DNA of 64,000 nt, taken from contig DRFO01000020.1 of NCBI GenBank assembly GCA_011050525.1, positions 62,001 through 126,000 of the forward strand, read 5' to 3'. Below, in pieces: positions 21,637-31,700 of the stretch. Both the position numbers and the translations under genes were made by a program. The DNA is from Halopseudomonas xinjiangensis. GTDB taxonomy: Bacteria > Pseudomonadota > Gammaproteobacteria > Pseudomonadales > Pseudomonadaceae. The first letter of the stretch is position 1. The number at the start of each line of letters is the position of its first letter. Under the pieces are notes generated by a model. The model searched no databases and had not been told where the DNA came from. It saw only the letters and a list, made by a program, of their open reading frames with translations.

Positions 21637-22187
21637 ACGACGAACTCAACCAGGACGATCAGCCTCTTTTACTGCTGGTCGACGATGACCAGACCTTCAT
21701 TCGGGTGATGGCGCGCGCCCTGGTTCGCCGCGGATTGAGAGTCAATACGGCGAGCGACGCAGAGCAAGCCATGATTCTGGCAAGGGAGGAACGGCCGGAT
21801 TTCGCCGTACTGGATCTGAAAATGGAGGGCGATTCAGGGCTGGTTTTGCTGCCAAGGCTTCATGAGCTTTACCCTGACCTGAAGGTTGTCATACTTACCG
21901 GCTATTCCAGCATTGCCACTGCAGTAGAGGCGATCAAGCGTGGTGCCTGCAATTACCTGTGCAAGCCCGCCGACGCGGATGATGTGCTCACGGCGCTGCT
22001 ATCGGATCAGGCCGACCCAGACACCCTGGTGCCTGACCATCCGATGTCCGTTGACAGGCTCCAGTGGGAACATATTCAGCGCGTCCTGGCCGAGCATGAA
22101 GGGAATATCTCAGCCACAGCCAGGGCTCTTGGAATGCACCGCCGTACCCTGCAGCGCAAGCTGCAGAAGCGACCGGTGCGTCGCTGA
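21633..22187 (+). CDS. RegA/PrrA/RoxR-like response regulator
   Basis: Receiver LLLVDDDQTFIRVMARAL, then Fis-type HTH HEGNISATARALGMHRRTLQRKLQKRPVRR; overlaps the kinase gene. Confidence 0.92.
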   Translation: MNDELNQDDQPLLLLVDDDQTFIRVMARALVRRGLRVNTASDAEQAMILAREERPDFAVLDLKMEGDSGLVLLPRLHELYPDLKVVILTGYSSIATAVEAIKRGACNYLCKPADADDVLTALLSDQADPDTLVPDHPMSVDRLQWEHIQRVLAEHEGNISATARALGMHRRTLQRKLQKRPVRR

Positions 22188-22212
22188 TTGAATGCGCCAG
22201 AGCCCCTAACGA

Positions 22213-23079
22213 TCAAAGGTTCTGGCGTATCCCGTGAATGATCCACGGCTGGTTTTCACCGGCCGCGCGTTCCAGGCGCCAGCTCTCGTCAAACCAGGTG
22301 CCTTCATGCTCCGGTGCATCACGGTCCAGACCAGTGAAATTCACCGTTGCCACGGCCCGTCCAGCAATTTCTTCGATACCATCAAGCCGCAGGCTGAGTT
22401 GCTCGACAAAACCGTTGGGCGTAGGCGGATTCTCGCTTCTGGCCGCCAGCATTTCGTCCAGCAGCAGCGGGTCCACATATTCGGCCATGCCGGCTGTATC
22501 TCCGTCGCGCCAGTTACGCTGCAGCGTATAGAAATGTTCTTCTGCGGCGCCGAGAAAACGCTCCTCATCAAACCAGGCGGGTACCGATTTGGCTGGGCGA
22601 ACCGAAGAATAGCCTTCGGTAGCCGGAGGCGGCGCCGCGTTACCCGGAAAATGCCCCATTCCGGCTGGTTGGGCATGCGGCTGCGAAACCTGACGACGGG
22701 AAAAAAGCTTGAACAGCACGAAGGCGATAAGCCCGACGATCAGAATGTCGAACAGTTGAATGCCCTGAAAGCCGTCGCCGAACAACATCGCGGCCAGCAG
22801 TCCGCCCGCCGCGATACCCGCCAGGGGGCCCAGCCAGCGCCGTGCGCCAGAGGTTGCCGCAGCCTGTCCCGCCTGATTGCGCGGTGCGGCTTGTTGTTCC
22901 TGCTGCCGTTGGGCGGGCTGGCTTCGCTGGGCTGGCGCCGAACCAAAGCTCTTGCCGCCGCCGAATCGTCTGGCCTCCGCGTCAGGAACGCTGATCCCTA
23001 TCATCAAGAAAACCGTGAAAAATGGCAGTAACCAACGCATGGCAATCACTCCTAAATAATCAGCTGCGAATCTTGCCAA
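22213..23079 (-). CDS. Tim44-like domain membrane protein
   Basis: Signal/TM N-terminus, GLLAAMLFGDGFQG linker, Tim44-like C-terminal domain ...TWFDESWRLERAAGENQPWIIHGIRQNL. Confidence 0.85.
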   Translation of the reverse strand: MARFAADYLGVIAMRWLLPFFTVFLMIGISVPDAEARRFGGGKSFGSAPAQRSQPAQRQQEQQAAPRNQAGQAAATSGARRWLGPLAGIAAGGLLAAMLFGDGFQGIQLFDILIVGLIAFVLFKLFSRRQVSQPHAQPAGMGHFPGNAAPPPATEGYSSVRPAKSVPAWFDEERFLGAAEEHFYTLQRNWRDGDTAGMAEYVDPLLLDEMLAARSENPPTPNGFVEQLSLRLDGIEEIAGRAVATVNFTGLDRDAPEHEGTWFDESWRLERAAGENQPWIIHGIRQNL

Positions 23080-23152
23080 ACACTATTGGTCATTTGCCAG
23101 CTTTAATGTGTATCGTGGTAGGACAGTCTAGCAGCAAGGCGAGGGCTCCAGC

Positions 23153-24172
23153 ATGTTTGCAACGATGCGGTCAGACAAAATGCAGGCTTTGCATTTTTTT
23201 GCGGATGAAGCGACCGGCCTGGAAGCCATAATTGCGATTCACAACACGCGGTTGGGTCCTGCGCTGGGCGGGTGCCGGTACCAACCTTACGCGGGGCTGG
23301 ACGAGGCCGTGGCCGATGCCATGCGCCTCGCCAAGGGCATGAGTTACAAGGCTGCCTTGGCCGGACTGGAGCAGGGCGGAGGCAAGGCCGTGATCCTGCG
23401 TAAACCCCACCTGGAAAATCGAGCTGCGTTGTTCGAGGCGTTCGGCCGTTGCATAGCCTCATTGCGTGGCGGCTACATTACGGCAGTGGACAGCGGCACC
23501 AGCAGCGAAGACATGGATTGCATCGCGCAGGAAACCGGTTTCGTTACCAGCACCACCAAGGCGGGTGATCCGTCTCCGCACACCGCGTTGGGGGTGCTTG
23601 CCGGAATCCGCGCGGCGGCGCGGGCGCGCCTCAAGCAGGACGATCTCCAGGGCGTGAGGATCATGCTGCAGGGCCTGGGCAATGTAGGCTACAGCCTGGC
23701 TGAACTGCTGGTATCCGAGGGGGCTGACCTGATGGTGGCTGACATTGATCCCGGCAAGGTGCGTCTGGCTGTCGATGAGCTGGGCGTTCACCCCATTGCG
23801 CTGGGGGCTATCTACGAAGCCCCATGTGACATTTTCGCGCCCTGCGGGCTGGGCGGGATACTTAATGCTGCGACCATTGCCCAGCTGCGCTGCGCCGCGG
23901 TCGCAGGTGCAGCAAACAACCAATTGGCGAGTGACGATGCTGCTGATTTGCTGGATAGCCGCGGCATCCTCTACACGCCGGATTACGTCATCAATGCAGG
24001 TGGGTTGCTTTATGTAGCGCTTACTCACCGTGGCGTCGCGCCGGGCGAAATTGCCGGGCGGATCAGCCAGATAGGCCAAAGGTTGGACAGCATATTTGAC
24101 CAGAGCCTGGCGGAAGGCCGATCCCCAGGGGAAATCGCCGATCGCCAGGCTGAAGCGATACTGTATGGCTAG
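23153..24172 (+). CDS. Glu/Leu/Phe/Val (leucine-type) dehydrogenase
   Basis: NTRLGPALGGCRYQPYAGLDEAVADAMRLAKGMSYKAALAGLEQGGGKAVI and GLGNVGYSLAELLVSEGADL. Confidence 0.92.
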   Translation: MFATMRSDKMQALHFFADEATGLEAIIAIHNTRLGPALGGCRYQPYAGLDEAVADAMRLAKGMSYKAALAGLEQGGGKAVILRKPHLENRAALFEAFGRCIASLRGGYITAVDSGTSSEDMDCIAQETGFVTSTTKAGDPSPHTALGVLAGIRAAARARLKQDDLQGVRIMLQGLGNVGYSLAELLVSEGADLMVADIDPGKVRLAVDELGVHPIALGAIYEAPCDIFAPCGLGGILNAATIAQLRCAAVAGAANNQLASDDAADLLDSRGILYTPDYVINAGGLLYVALTHRGVAPGEIAGRISQIGQRLDSIFDQSLAEGRSPGEIADRQAEAILYG

Positions 24173-24173
24173 C

Positions 24174-25007
24174 TCAGCCCTTGTCCGGCCTGTTCAGGCC
24201 AAACCGCTTGCGCAACCTGGCGTCGAGAATAGATGTGGGCAGCCAGCGTTTGAGGCTGACCATCTTGCGGCTGTCGGTGCCTATCAATACTTCTTCGGGG
24301 CGTAGCGGGTTCTTCACGTATTTCATCAGTTCCCTGGCGAAGTCCGTTGCTGATGTCGAGCTTGCCTTCTGCGACGCCTTGGCCCTGGCTCGCACGGCTT
24401 GTTCCCATGGTTTGAACCAGGAATTGTCGGCCATGGTGATCGCCGCGCTGGCATTGTTGCCAAAATCAGAAGCGATGGCGCCAGGTTTGACGGTCAGCAC
24501 ATTGATTCCGAACGGAGCGAGTTCCAGCCGCAACGCATCCGAAAGGGAATGCAGGGCAGCCTTGGAGGCTCCGTAGACACCGGAAAAAGGCGTGGTGGTA
24601 ATACCGGATACGCTACCGATATTGATGACCAGTCCCTCGCTCGCACGCAGCAAGTCCGCGGTCAACCGCACCAGCTGCAGCGGGGCGAACACGTTGGTAT
24701 CGAACTGCCGCAGCAGCGTGTCCCGGTCGGCATCCAGCACCGGACCCATGGCGCCGTAACCTGCATTGTTTATCAGCACATCCAGCCTGCCGGCCTCGGC
24801 TTGGAGCCGCGTGGTACACGCGAGTAGTTGAGCCTCGTCGTTGACTTCCAGGGTTACCGCAATCGCTCCCCGTGCAACAAGGGGAGCCAGCGTGTCGGGA
24901 TTCCGAGCGGTGGCCCACACCTTGTACCCTTCATCAAGAAAGGTATGCGCAAGCGCCTGACCGATGCCGGAGGAGCAGCCAGTAATCAACGCGACGGGTT
25001 GGTTCAT
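24174..25007 (-). CDS. SDR family oxidoreductase
   Basis: ALITGCSSGIGQALAH, NNAGYGAMG, YGASKAALHSLSDALRLEL. Confidence 0.92.
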   Translation of the reverse strand: MNQPVALITGCSSGIGQALAHTFLDEGYKVWATARNPDTLAPLVARGAIAVTLEVNDEAQLLACTTRLQAEAGRLDVLINNAGYGAMGPVLDADRDTLLRQFDTNVFAPLQLVRLTADLLRASEGLVINIGSVSGITTTPFSGVYGASKAALHSLSDALRLELAPFGINVLTVKPGAIASDFGNNASAAITMADNSWFKPWEQAVRARAKASQKASSTSATDFARELMKYVKNPLRPEEVLIGTDSRKMVSLKRWLPTSILDARLRKRFGLNRPDKG

Positions 25008-25029
25008 CTCATGTCCTTGTCAGTTTTCA

Positions 25030-25491
25030 TCAATCGAAGTCAGCTCTTATGCGATCCGCCCGGTATTCCAGATCCGGAGCGCGGTATCCTGTTCGCAGGC
25101 GAGGCGGATCAAAGCAGCGCTCCCAGTTCTGCCCCGGCGCCAGCGCCGCGTCAACTCGGTAGGTAGCGTCCGAGCTGCTTATATCCAGCAGGTTACTGTT
25201 ATAGCCGGTTTGCGTGGCCAGCAAGCGCCAGCTGATATTTGCAGCGGTTTTGGCGCTACCGTTGTCTACTGTCACCTTCAGCGGCTTGCCGAACTCACAG
25301 TCGTCGGGTGAATAACGAACGTCGATGTCCAACTGCTGCGTCTGTCTGCTTTCGAGCCACTGGAAGAAAACGGCGCCTATGGCAAGCAGCAGGGCCAGCC
25401 CTGCGACGATAGCGCTTGCCGGCAATGTGATCCGGGGAAAGCGTACCAGCAGTACCAGCCATATCAGCAACAGGACGAGGCCAAAAAGCAT
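25030..25491 (-). CDS. conserved membrane-anchored hypothetical protein
   Basis: Two N-terminal TM helices, then a beta-rich soluble domain; tight packing between neighbours. Confidence 0.65.
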   Translation of the reverse strand: MLFGLVLLLIWLVLLVRFPRITLPASAIVAGLALLLAIGAVFFQWLESRQTQQLDIDVRYSPDDCEFGKPLKVTVDNGSAKTAANISWRLLATQTGYNSNLLDISSSDATYRVDAALAPGQNWERCFDPPRLRTGYRAPDLEYRADRIRADFD

Positions 25492-25538
25492 AGGGTTTTC
25501 CTTGGAGGATTCGGCTCAACCTTAGCAGACCGCCACCC

Positions 25539-26333
25539 TCAATACACCGCAGTGGGATCCCAGCCAAACAATTCACAGGTGTTATTAAGGCAGGCCTCAG
25601 CCAGCTGTTCCGGTGTCTCGCCGCGCAGGGTCGCCAGGATTTCGCAGATACGCGGCAGATGCACCGGGCTGTTGCGCTGGTGAGCATTGAACGCAGGCGA
25701 CATATCTGGCGCATCCGTTTCAAGTACCAGGCTCGTTGCTGGTAGCTCGGCGATGACGCGACGCAGACGCGTCGCCTGTTCCCATGTCGCCGCGCCACCC
25801 AGGCCGAGCTTGAAGCCCAGCTTGATGTATTCCCGGGCCTCTTCACGGCTCCCCGCAAAGGCATGAACGATGCCGGCCCGCGCCAGGCGATAACGTTTGA
25901 GCGTCGCAATCATTTGCGCATGAGCTCGGCGCACATGGAGCAGAACGGGGAGATTGAAGTCACTCGCCAACTTGAGCTGCGCTTCAAGCACATGCTGTTG
26001 GCGCTCGCGGTCAAGGTCGGTGAGCAGATAATCCAGGCCGATTTCGCCGACGGCGCAGCAGTGCGGGTCACCTGCCAGGCTTTCCAATCTGGCCCGCAGA
26101 AGCGCGATATGTCCAGGCCGGTGTTCATTGATAAACACCGGGTGCAGACCGAATGCCGCAAATAGACTGGGTTCAGACGAGACCATGTGCCACAAACGAT
26201 CCCAGTGGCTGCTGGTAATACCCATTACCAGTATGCGGACTACGCCCCCAGCGTGGGCGTCCGTGATGACTTTCTGACGGTCGGCGTCAAAATCCGGACA
26301 GTCGAGGTGGGTATGGGTATCAATATGACGCAT
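25539..26333 (-). CDS. TatD family hydrolase
   Basis: MRHIDTHTHLDCPDFD, VGEIGLDYL, LVLETDAPDMSP. Confidence 0.93.
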   Translation of the reverse strand: MRHIDTHTHLDCPDFDADRQKVITDAHAGGVVRILVMGITSSHWDRLWHMVSSEPSLFAAFGLHPVFINEHRPGHIALLRARLESLAGDPHCCAVGEIGLDYLLTDLDRERQQHVLEAQLKLASDFNLPVLLHVRRAHAQMIATLKRYRLARAGIVHAFAGSREEAREYIKLGFKLGLGGAATWEQATRLRRVIAELPATSLVLETDAPDMSPAFNAHQRNSPVHLPRICEILATLRGETPEQLAEACLNNTCELFGWDPTAVY

Positions 26334-26587
26334 AATTGACGCATAAGGGCTGAATAATAAATGAAGCATGGCAGTTTCCCGAAGAATCTGCCAATTGGAT
26401 GTTGTCTGGATGAGGACGGCATTTACGCGTTGCTATGAATGTTGAATGCGTTGCACGTGCTTACGCGGCGTGAAGTCCATGGAATGGTCGCCGCTACTGT
26501 TGCACGCTGACGGAACTGGCCGGTCCGCTTATGCGGCGGAGTAAGCCTTTTTAATGAGAGCTTGATCACAAACGGAGTGTGATAGGC

Positions 26588-27025
26588 ATGAAAAAGTTTT
26601 TTGGAGAAGGTGTCAGCAATTGGGTGAGCATGACCTGTGGGTTTGGCTTTCTAGTGTCTGGAGTGGGAGCGGCAGCAGGGCCAGTTGTTGCAGACGACCT
26701 GTTGAGTTCCCCACCGCTCGAAGCCCACAATAGTGGTTACTATTACGAACAGGCTCCCCGCCTGCAGCCTCTGGTTTGTCAGGTGTTAAGAGTATCCGGT
26801 GACGGCGCCAGTCAGTCGGAGTTGTATTGGGGAGTGTCGAAGCTGAGGATCGCGCAGACCTCTGAATACGGAGGGGAAGCCAGGGCGGGACTATGCAGGG
26901 CGCGCCCCGGCCAGGCGGCCGTGGCTCGACGTCCGGCGATAGCGCTCCAGCCAGATGCATCCGACCATAAGCGAATCCGGCACGGCATCGAGGCGTATCG
27001 TCGCGCCAATACGCTGACTTTTTGA
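26588..27025 (+). CDS. hypothetical protein with hydrophobic N-terminus
   Basis: Isolated ORF in otherwise empty space; MKKFFGEGVSNWVSMTCGFGFLVSGVGAAAG; no recognisable domain. Confidence 0.45.
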   Translation: MKKFFGEGVSNWVSMTCGFGFLVSGVGAAAGPVVADDLLSSPPLEAHNSGYYYEQAPRLQPLVCQVLRVSGDGASQSELYWGVSKLRIAQTSEYGGEARAGLCRARPGQAAVARRPAIALQPDASDHKRIRHGIEAYRRANTLTF

Positions 27026-27074
27026 GAACCGCATGCTCATCTGTTACCCGATGAGCATGTATTACCAGGTTTTC

Positions 27075-28661
27075 TCAGTGGTGCTCACGGGTAGCGCGGA
27101 ACTTGATCTCAGGCCAGCGCTCCGCGGTCAGATTCAGATTGACGCGGGTGGGGGCCAGGTAGGTCAGATGCCCGCCGCCATCGATGGCTAGGTTTTCCAT
27201 GGCTTTGTTTTTGAACTCTTCCAGCTTCTTTTTATCACCTGATTCAATCCAGCGCGCTGACCAGACATTCACAGGTTCATACAGACATTCGACCTTGTAT
27301 TCCTCTTTCAGGCGACTGGCTACCACGTCAAACTGGAGCACACCCACCGCCCCCAGAATGATGTCGTTGCTGCGTTGTGGGAAGAAAACCTGGGTTGCGC
27401 CTTCCTCCGCCAATTCCTGCAAGCCTTGGCGTAGTTGTTTGGACTTCAGCGGATCCTTCAGCCGGACACGACGAAACAGTTCGGGTGCGAAATGGGGGAT
27501 GCCAGTGAACCCGACACTCTCCCCCTGGGTAAAGGTATCACCAATCTGAATGGTGCCATGGTTGTGCAAGCCGATGATATCCCCGGCCCAGGCTTCTTCG
27601 AGATGCTCGCGTTCGGCGGCGAAGAAGGTCAGAGCATCCGCTATGCGGACCTCCTTGCCGGTGCGTACGTGAAAAAGCTTCATGCCCTTGTCGTAACGGC
27701 CTGAACAGATGCGCATGAAGGCAATACGGTCACGGTGCCTGGGGTCCATATTCGCCTGGATCTTGAAGACGAAGCCGGAGAAAGTCTCTTCGGTCGGCTG
27801 AACGCTACGCTCATGGGCCGGGCGTGATAGCGGCGCCGGGGCCCAATCGACTATTGCGTTAAGGACCTGCTCCACGCCGAAATTGCCCAGCGCCGTACCA
27901 AAAAATACCGGCGTCATCTCGCCCTTGAGGAAAGCCTCCCGCTCGAACTCATGACAGGCGCCCTGGACCAGCTCCAGCTCGTCGACGAAGCTGTCGTAAA
28001 GATCCTTGAGGTGTTCCCGCGCTTCATCCGAGTCGAGCTTCTGGATGATCCGCGCTTCGGTCCGCTCGTGCCCGTGGCCTGGTTCATAGACGATGATGTA
28101 ATCGTTGGCCAGATGATAGACGCCCTTGAAATCCCGATAACAGCCAATGGGCCAGGTAATCGGTGCGGCCTTGATCTTCAGCACGGCTTCGATTTCATCG
28201 AGGAGTTCAATCGGGTCGCGAATGTCACGGTCCAGCTTGTTGATGAAGCTGACGATAGGCGTATCGCGCAGGCGACAGACTTCCATCAAGGCGATGGTGC
28301 GTGGCTCGACGCCCTTGCCGCCGTCCAGCACCATCAGCGCGGAATCGACCGCTGTCAATGTCCGGTAAGTGTCTTCGGAGAAATCCTCGTGGCCCGGTGT
28401 ATCCAGCAGGTTGATCATGCTGTTGCGATAGGGGAACTGCATAACCGATGTGGTTACCGAGATGCCCCGTTGCTTTTCCATTGCCATCCAGTCGGACGTC
28501 GCATGCCGGTCGGATTTGCGCGCCTTGACCGTGCCCGCCACGCTGATTGCCTGGCCCATCAGCAGCAGCCGCTCGGTGATGGTGGTCTTGCCGGCATCAG
28601 GGTGGGAAATGATCGCAAAGGTACGGCGCTTGGCGACTTCTCTTTCGGTAACGTTGGACAT
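27075..28661 (-). CDS. prfC: peptide chain release factor 3
   Basis: [41 protein letters not shown]3-type C-terminus. Confidence 0.96.
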   Translation of the reverse strand: MSNVTEREVAKRRTFAIISHPDAGKTTITERLLLMGQAISVAGTVKARKSDRHATSDWMAMEKQRGISVTTSVMQFPYRNSMINLLDTPGHEDFSEDTYRTLTAVDSALMVLDGGKGVEPRTIALMEVCRLRDTPIVSFINKLDRDIRDPIELLDEIEAVLKIKAAPITWPIGCYRDFKGVYHLANDYIIVYEPGHGHERTEARIIQKLDSDEAREHLKDLYDSFVDELELVQGACHEFEREAFLKGEMTPVFFGTALGNFGVEQVLNAIVDWAPAPLSRPAHERSVQPTEETFSGFVFKIQANMDPRHRDRIAFMRICSGRYDKGMKLFHVRTGKEVRIADALTFFAAEREHLEEAWAGDIIGLHNHGTIQIGDTFTQGESVGFTGIPHFAPELFRRVRLKDPLKSKQLRQGLQELAEEGATQVFFPQRSNDIILGAVGVLQFDVVASRLKEEYKVECLYEPVNVWSARWIESGDKKKLEEFKNKAMENLAIDGGGHLTYLAPTRVNLNLTAERWPEIKFRATREHH

Positions 28662-28784
28662 AATCTGCTGTTCGGCTTTTTCAGGCGAGAGCGCTGGCAG
28701 CGCTGAGCTGCAGAACCCTGCAAAATGGATGAAATCGGCGCATATTGTCGCGGATAAGGCAGGCCAAACAAAGCAAAAAATTGA

Positions 28785-31700
28785 TCAGCGCGCTGCGGAA
28801 GGGCCAAGCGTCAGATCGTCGATCATTACCTGTTCGCCAAGCTGGTAGCCCTGCGCATAATCGACGCCTATTTCGGTTACCGCGTCGAGAATGTCCTCGC
28901 TGGATACGTATTCGGCGATGATCTTCTTGTTAAGAAAATGGCCCATCTCGGTGATGGATCTCACCAGCGCATAATCGATGGCGTCGGTGGCAATGTTGGT
29001 CACGAAGGAGCCGTCGATCTTGATGAAATCCACCGGTAGCCGTTTCAGATAGGAGAAGGATGACTGCCCCACACCGAAATCGTCCAGGGAAAATCGACAA
29101 CCGATTCCGCGCATCTCGTTGATGAAATCGGCGGCGTCTTCCAGATTGGCCACGGCGATGGTTTCGGTAATTTCGAAAATGAGCTTCTCGCGGGGTACCT
29201 GATAGCGCACCAGGGCGTCGAAGATGAAATCAAGGAAGGACTCGTCATTGAGCGAATGCCCCGACAGGTTGATTGAAAACCCGCCGAAATATTTGAGGTC
29301 CTGCAGGTTGTCCTGCATCCATCGCAGCACGTTTTCGATTACCCAGCGATCGACTGCGCCCATTCGGTTGAATTCTTCGGCAGCCTTGATGAAATCGGCG
29401 GGGGGCAAGTGTTCGCCATTTTCATCGATTACGGTCAGCAACACCTCGTAGTGCATCAAGGCCGAACTGTTGGTGCCAACCGGTGCGATTTTCTGGCAGC
29501 GGATCTTCAGGTTGTCCTCATCCAGTGCCCGATTGATCCGGGTCACCCACGACATTACTTCGTCGCGCTCTTCCAGGCGCGTGTCGCCGGGAAAGACTAC
29601 CTGAATCTCCTTGTGCCCGGATTTCTTGCAGATCTCAGCGGCAGCCTCCACGGACCTAAGCAGTTCCATGACGCGCTCATTGGTGTGGTCGAAGCCGACG
29701 AGCGCCACCACCGTCTGGATAACGAAGCTCTGGTCGCCATGTTGGAAGCGTCTGGCCTCAATGTCGGCCTTGAGCTCGGAGGCCAGTATATAGCCGTCCT
29801 GTTCAACATCCATGGGTACCAGCAGGGCGAACTCCGCTGCGCCGATCCGGCCAACCACGGCAGCGTCATCCACAAAATTCTTGAGTCGCATCGACAGATC
29901 GCAGAGCAGCCGGTCTCCGGCTTCGTATCCACAGGTATTGTTGATGAGTTTGAATTGCAGCACGTCAATAAAAATCAGCGTATGCCGGCACTGGGTTTCC
30001 CTTGCCTTGGCTACGCTTTGGGCCAGGCAGTTGGAAAACTCCTTGCGGGTACGCAGGCCCGTGAGCTGGTCATGGGAAGCGTCGAATGCGAGCTTCTCAT
30101 AGATCCGCTGCACCAGGGTGTCGAGACCTTGCTCTACCGCAGGCAGCGCGGCCTGATCGCAAATCACCAGTGTGCCTTTCTGCAGCCTCGAAGCGACCTC
30201 CTGGAGGGACAGCTCCGCTACTTTCATCCCATGCTGGTTGGCGAAAACATACAGATTGAAGTCATCTGCGACCCAGGCCAGCTGATACAGAGAGGGGAAG
30301 GCCGGCTGGGCAAGATTCTCCAGCCACTGGCCCTTTTTCAGACTTTTTGCTCGCTTCAGCCAGCGCTGCGCGGCCTTGTCGGTCTCGTTTGCAATGTTGA
30401 CCTGGTTCGCCTCGGCGCGAATGTGCTCGGGCGTACTTTGATAAGCTACCAACGGGGCGGCAGGCGCTGTTCCGTCAATCAGCTGTTCCAGGCTGGAAAC
30501 GATAGCGTGATGATTGCCCGCGACATCATGCACCTTCGACAATCCCTTGCTGACCAGTCTCGACAGGGCATCGGTTTTCAGCAATCTTTCGACCCGGGTG
30601 TCAGCATTCGGGACGATGCGCGCGATCAACTGATCGATGATCTCGAGGGTAAGGTCCCAGGATCGGCTGTCGTCACCCTCCCGAAAAAGACACAACATCA
30701 TCAGGTCTTTCCAGCCATGCTCGATCAGGTCAATCAACGGCTGCGGTACCGGCGGTGAAACCAGGCGCTTGATCAGTTCCAGCTCAACCAGGTGGCTGGC
30801 TTGCCGGATGCGCTGTTGTCCTTCGCACGCCTCGGTTACCCGCATCAGATTGCGGTCGACCAGATGCTTTTCCTTGGCTACAAGTTGATCAAGGATCAAC
30901 AACGCCTTATTGAAGCCTTGGTCGTCACTGCTCTCGAGAATGGAAGCGATGGATTTGAGGATGGCCGCTTTGTTGCTGCTCGAATGCAGGCTATTGCGGT
31001 CGGAGAGCAGCGCAAGGTGGTTCACTGCCTGGCGAGCCGGATGAAACTCCGCCGTGAACAGGTTGGGATCTTTCAGCATGACCCGCAACAGAGGTACCTC
31101 CAGCTTGCGCAACTCTTCGCGAAGCTCATCCACAACAGTAGGGCCACGGACGATATTATCGAACAGGTTCTCGATCATATCAGCCGAATCCTGTTCGAAT
31201 TCGGACAATGGGGTGTCCGGATCGCTGGAGCGCATCAGTTGATTCTTCAGCGCGCCGGGTCGGTTGAGACCATTGCTGCCTTGCAACAACCGATGTTGCA
31301 AGGCGTGCAGCCCATGCAAGGTTGAATCGTTTACTACCGAGGCCTGGGCGGGTCCGCTGTCCAGCGCACCGAGCTGGCTGGAATCACCTGACACCACCTT
31401 TTTGTGGGCAGCCCACAGACGGGTCGCCGTGTTGAAAGCGGTACTGGTCCGCTTGGGGTCGGTTGCCTGGACGGCGGGAATGCTGGATGTCCGGTCAGTC
31501 GTATTCGGTCCGGCGGGCGCCTGGGCCGGGTCGCTGGCGCCAGGTCCGCCGGACTGTGGCGCCGATGCCTGTGGCGCCTGCGCCACGTTGGTATCCCGGC
31601 GCTGCTGTAGGGTCTGGGCCGTAAGGAACTGGGCTACGTCTATATCAGGCAGTACCCCGGCATTGATGAAAAGGCGGTTAAGCTGACCATACGCCAGATC

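Noticed and set aside
29409-30758. 449-aa plus-strand ORF
   Set aside because: Antisense to the DUF1631/EAL gene, which has clear domain motifs; the long open frame is a GC-codon artefact.
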